From Nostocoides sp. F2B08 (GTDB lineage Bacteria > Actinomycetota > Actinomycetes > Actinomycetales > Dermatophilaceae): DNA of 64,000 bases. The notes beneath the pieces were generated by a model that saw only the letters and a program-made list of their open reading frames with translations, was not told where the DNA came from and did no database searches. Below are positions 36,433 to 45,054 of the stretch, piece by piece. A program made the translations under genes and the position numbers. The stretch is taken from NCBI RefSeq assembly GCF_009184895.1, contig NZ_WESE01000001.1:310001-374000 (forward strand). Reading direction: 5' to 3'. Every line of letters begins with the position of its first letter. The stretch's first letter is position 1.

Positions 36433-37875
36433 ATGACGGTAACGGGTCGGACCCGCGAGCGTCGTCCCGGCATGGACCTCCAGCTCACGGAGTGGCATCG
36501 TTGGTGTGTGCCCCGCGCCATCGATGCGGACTATCTGGTGGTGGGAGCCGGTGCCATGGGAATGGCCTTCACCGACGCCCTGATCGATCACGCCGACGTC
36601 CGGGTGGTCCTGGTCGACCGTCGCCACAGCGTCGGCGGGCACTGGCTGGAGGCCTACCCCTTCGTCCGTCTGCATCAGGCGTCGCTGTTCTACGGAGTTG
36701 CGTCGACCGCCCTCGGCGGCGGAGGCCGGCAACGGCGCGGCCCCGAGGAGGGCCTGCACGAGCGGGCCACCCAGGCTGAGATCGTGGCCTACTTCGACCG
36801 GGTTCTGCACCGGATGCTGGACTCGGACCGGGTCGAGTTCTACCCGAACAGCGACTATCTCGGCGACCGGACGGTGCGTTCGCGGATCTCGGGCGAGACG
36901 TTCGAGGTGGGCAAACGATGCCGGATCGTCGACGCCTGCTACCTGTCCCCGAGCATCCCAGCCGAGAAGCCGCCCCCGTTCGATGTCGCCGAACACGCCC
37001 GGGTGCTGCCGGTCAACGCCCTGGCGCGGCTCGAGGACGCCCCGAGCGAGTATGTCATCGTCGGATCGGGCAAGACCGCGACCGACGCGTGCGTCTGGCT
37101 CCTCAGCCGCGGGGTCGACCCGAACGCGATCTGCTGGGTGCGGCCTCGAGACCCCTGGATGCTGAACCGGGCCAAGGTCCAGCCCGAGCCCTCGGTCTTC
37201 CTCGGCATGGCCGCGGACATCATGGCGGCAGCCGCGGGCGCAGCCTCCCTCGAAGACCTCTTCCTCCGCCTCGAGGACGCCGACGTCATGCTCCGCATCG
37301 ACCCAGCCGTCATGCCGACGATGGCCAAGACCCCCACCCTGGCCACCTGGGAGCTCGACCAGCTCCGCACCCTGGAGCACGTCCTACGCCGGGGTCACCT
37401 GAAGGCCGTGGACCGGGGCAGGCTCACCTTCGCCGACGGGTCCGTCACCATCGCCGCCGACGCCCTGGTCGTGCACTGCGCCGCCGACGGCCTCAAGTAC
37501 CCGCCCCTGGTTCCCCTCTGGGGCCCTCATGCGATCACCCTCCAGCCGGTCCGGGCCGGCTTCCCCTGCTTCGGAGCCGCACTGACCGGGTACGTCGAGG
37601 CCACCCGCGAGCGCGACGACGACAAGAACCGCCTCTGCACACCATCGCCGTACCCCGACACCCTCGCTCAGTGGGCCCGGATGAACGTCCTCGGCACCCA
37701 GGCCACCATCGCCTACTCAGCCGACCCCGACATCAGGTCATGGTCCGACCACGTCTCACTCAACCCCGCACGAATCCCACCCGGACATCCCACATCCGCC
37801 GCTTTGGACGACGCGACCGAACGCCTGACATCTCACCTGCCCCAAGGGCTGGCCCGACTCACTGAACTGGCGTGA
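36433..37875 (+). CDS. FAD/NAD(P)-dependent oxidoreductase (monooxygenase-like)
   Basis: A protein of up to 480 residues resembling flavin monooxygenases/NAD(P)-binding oxidoreductases. An FAD-binding Rossmann motif (VVGAGAMGMAF) follows the start region and a second dinucleotide site (VIVGSGKTATDA) is near residue 210. The substrate is unknown. The start is uncertain: ATG 36433, ATG 36472 and GTG 36508 are in frame and conservation begins only after 36508. It has no operon partner, and its neighbours are unrelated and variable. Confidence 0.75.
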   Translation: MTVTGRTRERRPGMDLQLTEWHRWCVPRAIDADYLVVGAGAMGMAFTDALIDHADVRVVLVDRRHSVGGHWLEAYPFVRLHQASLFYGVASTALGGGGRQRRGPEEGLHERATQAEIVAYFDRVLHRMLDSDRVEFYPNSDYLGDRTVRSRISGETFEVGKRCRIVDACYLSPSIPAEKPPPFDVAEHARVLPVNALARLEDAPSEYVIVGSGKTATDACVWLLSRGVDPNAICWVRPRDPWMLNRAKVQPEPSVFLGMAADIMAAAAGAASLEDLFLRLEDADVMLRIDPAVMPTMAKTPTLATWELDQLRTLEHVLRRGHLKAVDRGRLTFADGSVTIAADALVVHCAADGLKYPPLVPLWGPHAITLQPVRAGFPCFGAALTGYVEATRERDDDKNRLCTPSPYPDTLAQWARMNVLGTQATIAYSADPDIRSWSDHVSLNPARIPPGHPTSAALDDATERLTSHLPQGLARLTELA

Positions 37876-38116
37876 GTTCTCCTGACGAAAGACGTCCCAG
37901 AATGGGATTCACGACGGCCCCTTCGTCGGCATCGGCACCCAGACCTGCGCTCTAGACGCAGAGATGCGTTGGACTTGCCGTCGAAAAGGACCCACAGATC
38001 GAGGGATCTGCTCCTGGTGGAGAACAAGATCGAGCAGATCGGGCACGACCTTGACGAGGGCCCCTCAGACGGGGAAGAGAACACCGTCGGTGCGAGTGGA
38101 AGAGAGTGTCATCGGC

Positions 38117-39124
38117 TCAGGGGCGCACCCTCTCAGCCAGAGTGTTGAGCAGGCCGGCGGCTTCCTCGGCCCCATCGACGGTGATCAGCCATCGGGCGCC
38201 GTCACCTCGGGTGACCTCGAGCGCCTCACCCTTGCGCACAACGAAGCCGGTGCGCCCGTCCGTGCCGATCCGGTACCCCCAGCCGCCGAACTGCCACAAC
38301 GGGTCGACGGTCGTTACCCCCGCATACTCGACGTCCGACAGCGGGATGCGCCACATGGGCCTGCCGAGCAGGCCGCGGATCGCCAGCCCCTCCTCGCCGA
38401 TCTCTACCCGGTAGAAGGAGAACGCGACAACCAGGACCATGACCAGCCCCCCGCTGAAGACCATGAAGGCGTACGTACGGGTGAGTGCGGCGAGGCCCAC
38501 GAAGGCGAGCGGCAGGAGCACGAGTAGCAGCCAGATGCCCCGGGCCGGTCTGGCCGTGCCGGACCACGACGCCGTACCCCTCCCCCGCAGGTTCACCCGG
38601 GGCGCGTCCGCGGGAACCGGCCCGGTCGCCGTGGTCGTCTCCGCCTCCAACCCCGGAACGGTCCATGCCGCGATGAACCCGAGGACGAGGGCGACGACAA
38701 GGCTGAGTGTGATGGCCATGTCGACGCTGGAGATGTCAGCGGTGCCGTCCGGGCCGCGCTGGTGCCACAGGGTCACGGCGATCGTCCCAGAGACGAACGC
38801 CGCGGTCCCGGCCGACATACCCACACCCAGGCGGCGGGCCATCGCGTCACGGCGGGCGAGGTGGATGACGAGAGCCCCGAGGGCCCACCCCATGACGAGC
38901 CCGATGAGGGCGTACCACGGGGCGGCCTCGCGCGAGGTGAACCCGTCCGCCACCCCACCCGTCCCCCAGTGGGTCACGACGGTCTCGGGCAGCTCGTCGA
39001 GGAAGGAGAACGTCCACACCAGTGAAGTCGCCGTAATGATCAGCGGCCAGAGGAAGACCGCCCACGCGGCCCGCCGGCGCGCCGACCGCGACCGATCGGC
39101 CGCATCTTCGTTCGCACCACCCAT
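38117..39124 (-). CDS. DUF1648-domain membrane protein
   Basis: A 335-residue membrane protein with about six hydrophobic segments. An N-terminal DUF1648 pattern is visible (LPETVVTHWGTGGVADGF after the first membrane helix), followed by a second membrane block and a C-terminal PH-like domain (FYRVEIGEEGLAIRG... IPLSDVEYAGVTTVD). Such proteins in Firmicutes and actinobacteria are poorly characterised; some relate to the SdpI immunity family. ATG 39124 has TAAGGT (39131-39136) 6 bases upstream and no ribosome-binding site, suggesting a leaderless transcript. The 241-base gap before the upstream oxidoreductase shows no supportable gene. Confidence 0.8.
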   Translation of the reverse strand: MGGANEDAADRSRSARRRAAWAVFLWPLIITATSLVWTFSFLDELPETVVTHWGTGGVADGFTSREAAPWYALIGLVMGWALGALVIHLARRDAMARRLGVGMSAGTAAFVSGTIAVTLWHQRGPDGTADISSVDMAITLSLVVALVLGFIAAWTVPGLEAETTTATGPVPADAPRVNLRGRGTASWSGTARPARGIWLLLVLLPLAFVGLAALTRTYAFMVFSGGLVMVLVVAFSFYRVEIGEEGLAIRGLLGRPMWRIPLSDVEYAGVTTVDPLWQFGGWGYRIGTDGRTGFVVRKGEALEVTRGDGARWLITVDGAEEAAGLLNTLAERVRP

Positions 39125-39164
39125 ACCTCGACCTTAGCCACCGGCGAACCGACCCTCGGCCGAC

Positions 39165-39455
39165 CGTCGATGTGACATGACTCCATGGGCGGGTGAGTGG
39201 AGAGGAGACGAAGGTGTCGAGCCCCATTTCGCTGAAGCCGGCACCCGGACGGCCACGAGGCCAGCCTCTTCAAACCCGCTCGCCGAGCGGGAGAGCGACG
39301 AGTTCCAGCTGGACACCCCCCGGGTCGAGCACGGCCAAGCCGAGGAGGGCCGACGACCTGCACAGGTCGAGACCCCGCGCCGTACGTCAGGAGCTCGCTC
39401 CGCGCAGGCCCACGCGGCCCTCACCACGACAGAGGACCGCCATGAATCGTCCCAG
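39165..39455 (+). pseudogene. Shredded partial copy of the aminopeptidase P gene
   Basis: Three blocks match the intact gene at 42010. The start region at 39169-39195 matches 41988-42012 apart from about one base. A second block (about 39245-39310) encodes PLAERESDEF like residues 120-130 of the enzyme. It then jumps, with about 180 bases missing, to LDTPRVEHGQAEEG (about 39308-39350). Large deletions and frame changes make it non-functional. It faces the end of the PTS IIC gene, so the PTS pair lies between this relic and the intact copy. Confidence 0.75.
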
Positions 39456-39456
39456 C

Positions 39457-41001
39457 TCACCCCGCGGGCGGCGGGGGCGGGGCCGGGGCGCCGGCGGGCG
39501 GCCGGATCTTGGCGTACGAGGTGGCCGAGGTGGTGGTCGAACCGCCCGGGGTGGGCGTGGACTGTGCCGCGGTGACCCGCCCGGGAGACGGGTCCCACCC
39601 GGTGTCCACGACCTTGCGCTGGACGATCGTGGCCAGTCCCAGCAGCGCCGCGCCGATCAGGAGGGCGAGCGCGATGCCTATCCACGACCCTGCGCCGGCA
39701 CCCGTCCCGATGAGGATCCCGAACCAGCCGAAGTCTGTGTCGCCGAAGGTCGTGTTCGCTTCGCCGAAGTCGCCCAGCACCCGAAGCAGAAGGGCCGGCA
39801 GGAAGGTGATGAGCAGACCGTTGATGAAGCCTCCGAGGATGGCACCTCGACGCCCACCGGTCGCGTTGCCGTAGACGCCGGCAGCACCACCGGTGAAGAA
39901 GTGCGGAACCAGGCCCGGCAGGATCAGGGCCAGACCCAGCAGCGGACCGAGCCAGATGGAGAGCGTGGCGAGACCGACGAGCCCACCGACGAAACTCGCG
40001 ATGAAGCCCACGAGCACGGCGTTCTGGGCATACGGGAAGACGATCGGCGCGTCCAGAGCCGGAATGGCGCCGGGCACCACCCTGGCCGCGATCCCCTGGA
40101 ATGCGGGCACGAGCTCGCCCAGGATCGTGCGCACACCGAACAGGATGACCGCAACGGCGACGCCGAACTGGAGGCCCTGGGTCACCGCCAGCATGAAGAA
40201 GTTGCCGACCGACGACGCTGCCGGGTCGAAGGCGGCGAACGCGGTCTCGTTGCCTGCACGGACGAGGAACAGAACGGCGAGCACGAGGTACATGAGCACC
40301 ATCGACAGCGCGGTGGCGACCATCGAGTCGCGCAGGAAGCGCAGCGACTCGGGAAGCTGGAGCTCCTCGGTGGACCGGCTCTTGCGGCCGACCGCGCTTC
40401 CCACGGCACCGGATGCGATGTAACCGGCGGTGCCGAAGTGACCGATGGCGATCGAGTCATCCCCGGTGATCTTGCGGGTGTAGGGATGGGCGAGGGCGGG
40501 AAGTGAGACCATGAGGATCGCCAGGAGGAGGCCGCCGACGCCGACCACGAGGAGCCCGCCGTACCCGGCGCTGGCGAGGACGATCGTCAGCAGGGTCGCC
40601 ATGAAGAGGATGTGGTGTCCGCTCAGGAAGACGTAATGGAGCGGCGTGAAGCGGGCCAGGACGAGGCTGAGGGCGAATCCCAGGATCATGAGCCAGGAGA
40701 CCTGTGCACCGTACTGAGCCTGGGCGATTCCGACGATGGCCTCGTTGGTGGGAATGACACCCTGGGCGCCCGTGGCGCCCTGGATCATCGTTCCCAGGGG
40801 CGACAGCGATGAGATGACCAGCGTGGCCCCGGCCCCGATGAGCAAGAAGCCCAACGTCGCCTTGACCGCCCCTCCGATCACCTGACCGACGGACTTGCGC
40901 AGGGCGATCAGCCCGACGGCCGTGATGATGCCGATGAGGAAGGCGGGCACGCTCAAGATCTCGTTGACGACGAACTGCGCGATCGAGACGAGGATGTCCA
41001 T
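39457..41001 (-). CDS. Ascorbate-type PTS permease, IIC component (UlaA/SgaT-like)
   Basis: A 514-residue membrane permease of the AG (ascorbate-galactitol) PTS family, moving a sugar acid or polyol while it is phosphorylated by the partner IIB. About 11 membrane segments are visible up to residue 450; the last 55 residues are a Pro/Ala-rich cytoplasmic tail. GAAGGGA lies 6 bases before the ATG. It follows the IIAB gene with an 11-base gap, forming an operon. L-ascorbate is the family substrate but cannot be read from sequence; no ula catabolic genes are nearby. Confidence 0.85.
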   Translation of the reverse strand: MDILVSIAQFVVNEILSVPAFLIGIITAVGLIALRKSVGQVIGGAVKATLGFLLIGAGATLVISSLSPLGTMIQGATGAQGVIPTNEAIVGIAQAQYGAQVSWLMILGFALSLVLARFTPLHYVFLSGHHILFMATLLTIVLASAGYGGLLVVGVGGLLLAILMVSLPALAHPYTRKITGDDSIAIGHFGTAGYIASGAVGSAVGRKSRSTEELQLPESLRFLRDSMVATALSMVLMYLVLAVLFLVRAGNETAFAAFDPAASSVGNFFMLAVTQGLQFGVAVAVILFGVRTILGELVPAFQGIAARVVPGAIPALDAPIVFPYAQNAVLVGFIASFVGGLVGLATLSIWLGPLLGLALILPGLVPHFFTGGAAGVYGNATGGRRGAILGGFINGLLITFLPALLLRVLGDFGEANTTFGDTDFGWFGILIGTGAGAGSWIGIALALLIGAALLGLATIVQRKVVDTGWDPSPGRVTAAQSTPTPGGSTTTSATSYAKIRPPAGAPAPPPPPAG

Positions 41002-41012
41002 GAAGTGTCCCT

Positions 41013-41831
41013 TCAGACGTCGTAGAGCCGGCGGAGCGCGGAGTCGATCTCGGTGGTGGACGTGAAGTTCTCGATGACCTCGACCGGCACACCCACCTCA
41101 CCGAGAGCCCTGGCGATCTCACCCGACGTGAAGATCAGGTCGGCCTCCTTGGCCTTGCCTCGCGCCGAGATCGTGTCGGTAGCCTCGACGGTGATGTACG
41201 GCGCCCATCCCCACGTGCTGAGGACCTGCTCCAGCGTGTTCTTGAGGAACAGGCTCGTCCCCAGGCCGTTTCCGCACACCGTGAGAATCTTGTCGGTGGT
41301 CGTGCCGGTGGCCTGATCCCCCGACGCCGACGCGGACTCAGAGGCCGTCGTCCCTACCGGCGTCGCGTCGGTCTCGACCGACGTTCCTTCGGACAGCACC
41401 GCCCTGATCCCCTCGGTGGACGTCGCCGCGTCGAGGGCAGCCGTCCGCTCGGTGTCTCCAAGCACCTTGGCGAGCTGGGCCATGGCGTCGAGGTGCGCAG
41501 AGGAGTCCTTGGCGGCCAGGGCCACGACGAGCGAGACCGGGTCGTTCTTGGTGTGGCCGAACTCGACGGGTCGGGCCAGCCGGACCCACGACATCCCCGT
41601 CCTGTGCACGGCGTCCGAGGGTCTGGCATGGGCGAAGGCGAAGCCAGGCGCAACGACGATGTAGGGACCCTTGTCCACCACACTGTCCACCATCGCCTGC
41701 GTGTACCGCTCATCCGCCACCCCCGAGCGTTCGAGCAGACCCCCGGCATGGCGCACCGCGCCCTCCCAGCCGTCCACCTCCACATCGAGCTCGACGGCGT
41801 CCTGGGCCAGGAGTTCATGCAAGGCAGGCAT
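41013..41831 (-). CDS. PTS IIA-IIB fusion protein (ascorbate type)
   Basis: A 272-residue soluble protein joining a mannitol/fructose-type IIA domain (1-145) to a UlaB-like IIB domain (about 180-272). The IIA phosphohistidine is in APGFAFAHARP near residue 68; the IIB phosphocysteine is in TVCGNGLGTSLF near residue 190. An Ala/Ser/Thr-rich linker joins them. ATG 41831 is 6 bases after a TAGGTT -10 box (41838-41843) with no ribosome-binding site. It is divergent from aminopeptidase P. No dedicated regulator is present. Confidence 0.85.
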   Translation of the reverse strand: MPALHELLAQDAVELDVEVDGWEGAVRHAGGLLERSGVADERYTQAMVDSVVDKGPYIVVAPGFAFAHARPSDAVHRTGMSWVRLARPVEFGHTKNDPVSLVVALAAKDSSAHLDAMAQLAKVLGDTERTAALDAATSTEGIRAVLSEGTSVETDATPVGTTASESASASGDQATGTTTDKILTVCGNGLGTSLFLKNTLEQVLSTWGWAPYITVEATDTISARGKAKEADLIFTSGEIARALGEVGVPVEVIENFTSTTEIDSALRRLYDV

Positions 41832-42009
41832 CCATAGAACCTATCCAGCGCTCCATTCCCGACGGGGAGTTAGCCCATGGTGGGTAGTGACGGATCCGTA
41901 CTCAGGAGTAGCCCAGGCAGATGGGCGCGCCTTGCGCGCGCGCCTCGGCCACGGTCCTCCGCCGGGTCGGCGGGTGGGTGCCCGGTCGGTGACATGACAC
42001 CATGGGCGG

Positions 42010-43518
42010 GTGAGCGAAGAGCAGAAGAAGGCAGACAACCGGGCGCGGTTCACCACGGACGAGTTCCGCGCGTTCGTCAAGAGCGGCTGGGCACCGCGGA
42101 CAGCAGGCCGACCCGACCGATCCGCCGTCGCCGACTACGCGGCGGAGCGACGCGAGAAGGTGAGCACCGCATACCCGGGAGAGCGTCTCATCATCCCCGC
42201 CGGCGGCCTGAAGGTCCGCTCCAACGACACCGACTACGTCTTCCGTCCGCACAGCGCCTTCGCCCACCTCACCGGACTCGGAGCCGACCGCGAGCCGGAC
42301 GCGGTGCTCGTCCTCGAGCCCCGCTTCTCCGACGACGGCATCCCGGACGGACACGAGGCGGTCCTCTTCTTCAAGCCGCTCGCGGAACGGGAGAGCGACG
42401 AGTTCTTCGACGACAACCGCTACGGCGAGTTCTGGGTCGGCGCCCGGCCCTCCCTCGAGGACATCGAGGCCGAGCTCGGCCTGAGCGCCCGCGACATCTC
42501 CGAGTTCGCCGACGCGGCGGTCAAGGACGCCGGCCACATCACGATCCGGATGGTTCGGGACGCCGACCGCGACCTCACCCGGCAGCTGGACACCTCCCGG
42601 GTCGAGCACGGTCAGGCCGAGGAAGGAATGGCCGAGCAGGACGACGACCTCGCTCACACGCTGTCTCACCTGCGGATGATCAAGGACGAGTGGGAGATCG
42701 ACCAGATGCGTGACGCCGTCGAGGCCACGCGGGCCGGTTTCGAGGCTGTCATCGCCGACCTCGAGCGCGCCGTCGACGAGGGCCGCGGCGAGCGCTGGGT
42801 CGAGGGGGTCTTCGGCCTGCACGCCCGCCACCAGGGCAACGGAGTCGGGTACGACTCCATCTGCGCGGCAGGCGACCACGCCAACACCCTGCACTGGATC
42901 AAGAACACCGGCGACATCGCCGAGGGCGATCTCATCCTGCTGGACGCCGGAGTCGAGGTCGACTCGCTCTACACCGCGGACATCACCCGGACCCTCCCCG
43001 CGAGTGGCCGCTTCAGCGACGCACAGCGGGAGATCTACGACGCTGTGTATGCCGCGCAGCAGGCCGGTCTCGAGGCCGTGCGGCCGGGCAACAGGTTCAG
43101 CGACGTGCACGCCGCCGCGATCCGGGTGATCGCCGAGCACCTGTTCGAGTGGGGTCTGCTCCCGGACGGCGTCAGCGTCGAGGACACCCTCGACAAGGAG
43201 CACGGCCAGTACCACCGCCGGTGGATGGTGCACGGCACGAGCCACCACCTCGGCATCGACGTGCACGACTGCGCGCTCGCCACCCGCGAGGAGTACATGG
43301 ACGCCGAGCTGCGGCCGGGGATGATCCTCACGGTCGAGCCCGGGCTGTACTTCAAGGCCGACGACTTGTTGGCCCCGGAACGCTTCCGCGGGATCGGTGT
43401 GCGGATCGAGGACGACGTCCTCGTCACCGAGGACGGCCACGAGAACCTCTCGGCGCACATGCCGCGGCGCGCAGAGGACGTGGAGACCTGGATCGCCGAG
43501 GTCCGCTCGCGCGGCTGA
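42010..43518 (+). CDS. pepP: Xaa-Pro aminopeptidase (M24B, aminopeptidase P)
   Basis: A 502-residue M24 metallopeptidase removing N-terminal residues before proline. The metal ligands are in DAGVEVDSLYTADITRT (two Asp), GTSHHLGIDVHD (His), TVEPGLYF (Glu) and GVRIEDDVLVT (Glu). The N-terminal creatinase-like domain covers about residues 45-220. The GTG start lies in the ATGGGCGGGTGAG context that is duplicated at the relic near 39,190. It is divergent from the PTS operon and convergent with the PIG-L gene. Confidence 0.92.
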   Translation: MSEEQKKADNRARFTTDEFRAFVKSGWAPRTAGRPDRSAVADYAAERREKVSTAYPGERLIIPAGGLKVRSNDTDYVFRPHSAFAHLTGLGADREPDAVLVLEPRFSDDGIPDGHEAVLFFKPLAERESDEFFDDNRYGEFWVGARPSLEDIEAELGLSARDISEFADAAVKDAGHITIRMVRDADRDLTRQLDTSRVEHGQAEEGMAEQDDDLAHTLSHLRMIKDEWEIDQMRDAVEATRAGFEAVIADLERAVDEGRGERWVEGVFGLHARHQGNGVGYDSICAAGDHANTLHWIKNTGDIAEGDLILLDAGVEVDSLYTADITRTLPASGRFSDAQREIYDAVYAAQQAGLEAVRPGNRFSDVHAAAIRVIAEHLFEWGLLPDGVSVEDTLDKEHGQYHRRWMVHGTSHHLGIDVHDCALATREEYMDAELRPGMILTVEPGLYFKADDLLAPERFRGIGVRIEDDVLVTEDGHENLSAHMPRRAEDVETWIAEVRSRG

Positions 43519-43545
43519 CCCGGCGTCGCCCGAGGCGGGCGGCGC

Positions 43546-44289
43546 TCAGCGGCGGTCGATGACCTCCAGGGCCACCGCATACTCCACACCTGCGGCACGG
43601 CCGCCCTGGCCGAGGATCTGGCCGAGCAGCTCGCGAGGCGAGGGGAAGGTGTCCGGCAGAGCGGAGTTGTATGCGGTGTGCGCCTCGAGCGACGAGACGG
43701 CCGCCTCGAAGCTGTCGTCGACGACGATGTGATGCGTCGGGGCGGGACTGCCCGCGACGGCGATCACCCGAACCCCCTCCCACGGCTCGAACCCCTCGTC
43801 GACGAGCTCGGGGAAGATCCAGCGGTTGCCCGCGTCCGCGATGGCGTCCAGGGTCGCCAGGCCCACGGCCCGGTGGTCGGCCTGGTTCAGCTGCCCACCG
43901 GGAAACCGCACGTCATGGTTCTGCGCGACCACGAGGTCGGGCCGGATCCGGCGGATCTCCCGCGCGATGTCGCGACGGAGCGCCAGACCGAACTCGACGG
44001 CACCGTCACGGTGCTCGCCGAAGCGCACGTCGTCGACACCGACGATCCGCGCGCTCTCGACCTCCTCCGCCTCGCGGACCGGGCCGGCCTCATCAGGGGA
44101 CATCGTCGCGATGCCGGCCTCGCCGCGGGTGAGGAGGAAGTACGACACGCTCTTGCCCGATCCGGTCCAGCGGTGGACCGCCGCGGAGAGGCCGTACTCG
44201 ATGTCGTCCGGATGGGCCACGACGCAGAGCACTCGCTCGATGTCCTGGTCCTCCAGCGGAGGGATGCTCTGGGCGGGAGCCTGGCTCAT
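43546..44289 (-). CDS. PIG-L/LmbE-family deacetylase
   Basis: A 247-residue zinc deacetylase of the family that includes MshB and mycothiol S-conjugate amidase. The zinc motif AHPDD is near residue 26, and NQADHRAVG near 135 supplies the downstream histidine. It is shorter than typical MshB (about 300 residues), so it more likely deacetylates another N-acetyl sugar. ATG 44289 overlaps the stress-protein stop codon by 4 bases, so the two genes are coupled. Confidence 0.85.
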   Translation of the reverse strand: MSQAPAQSIPPLEDQDIERVLCVVAHPDDIEYGLSAAVHRWTGSGKSVSYFLLTRGEAGIATMSPDEAGPVREAEEVESARIVGVDDVRFGEHRDGAVEFGLALRRDIAREIRRIRPDLVVAQNHDVRFPGGQLNQADHRAVGLATLDAIADAGNRWIFPELVDEGFEPWEGVRVIAVAGSPAPTHHIVVDDSFEAAVSSLEAHTAYNSALPDTFPSPRELLGQILGQGGRAAGVEYAVALEVIDRR

Positions 44290-44933
44290 GACGACCTCCA
44301 GGTCGACGACTGCCCGGGCGGCGGTTGCTGCCCGGGTGGATACGGAGCCGGCGGAGGAGGCTGCGGCGACTGCGTCTGCTGGGCCTGGGAGGCCCGGATG
44401 GCGGCCTCTCGGGCCCGCGCGGCCTGCTCCTCCGCAGCCCGCATGGGGTCCATCTCATGAAGCAGCTCGCGGGCCCTGGCGACGTGCTTGTGCTCGGTGA
44501 GCACCTCGTAGCGCGTGGCCACCACCTGCGAGATCGACATGAAGTCGCGGTTGCCCCCCGTGACCTGGTACCCGACGAGCGCCCAGACGAGGCCGAAGAG
44601 CGCACCGAACGCCATGGTCAGGACGACCCGTACCAGCGCGAAGCCGTCCTGCGCGAACAACGCGAAGATCAGCCCGACGAACGCGCCGAGCCACGCTCCG
44701 GATATCGCCCCTCCGGCTGCGACCTTCGACCGCGTCAGGCGCCCGGTGACGCGTTCGAGCTGTCTGAGGTCGGTGCCCACGATGAGCACGTTCTCGACGG
44801 GGAACTGCTTGTCCGACAGGTAGTCGACAGCCTTCTGGGCCTCCTCGTACGTGTCGAAGACCCCCAGGGACATCGGGTACTCGAGGGTGAGTCGGCTCTG
44901 CGGCACGCGGCCGGCCGGCGAGGACATGCTCAT
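44286..44933 (-). CDS. General stress protein (GS17M/YflT-like) with membrane segments
   Basis: A 215-residue protein with an N-terminal heat-induced stress domain (LGVFDTYEEAQKAVDYL, then VENVLIVGTDL), two glycine-rich membrane segments near residues 75-125, a short soluble part (RYEVLTEHKHVARARELL) and a Pro/Gln-rich tail. Homologues are common in actinobacteria as general stress proteins of unknown mechanism. ATG 44933 is the likely start. It forms a two-gene operon with the PIG-L gene through a 4-base overlap. Confidence 0.8.
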   Translation of the reverse strand: MSMSSPAGRVPQSRLTLEYPMSLGVFDTYEEAQKAVDYLSDKQFPVENVLIVGTDLRQLERVTGRLTRSKVAAGGAISGAWLGAFVGLIFALFAQDGFALVRVVLTMAFGALFGLVWALVGYQVTGGNRDFMSISQVVATRYEVLTEHKHVARARELLHEMDPMRAAEEQAARAREAAIRASQAQQTQSPQPPPPAPYPPGQQPPPGQSSTWRSS

Positions 44934-45054
44934 GACCCCAGTCTCGCAGAGATCGGTTCGGTCACACCCACCCGACATCCGTCAACCGAGCGGCGGCCTC
45001 GGGCGTCAGCGGGGTGAACAGGGCCGTGACCCTGCGATCCCGAAGGGAACCATC

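Noticed and set aside
37964-38116. A possible gene in the gap between the oxidoreductase and the DUF1648 gene
   Set aside because: Frames on both strands are short, lack ribosome-binding sites and show no family; a few residues (LVENKIEQIGHDLDEG) look protein-like but cannot be assigned.
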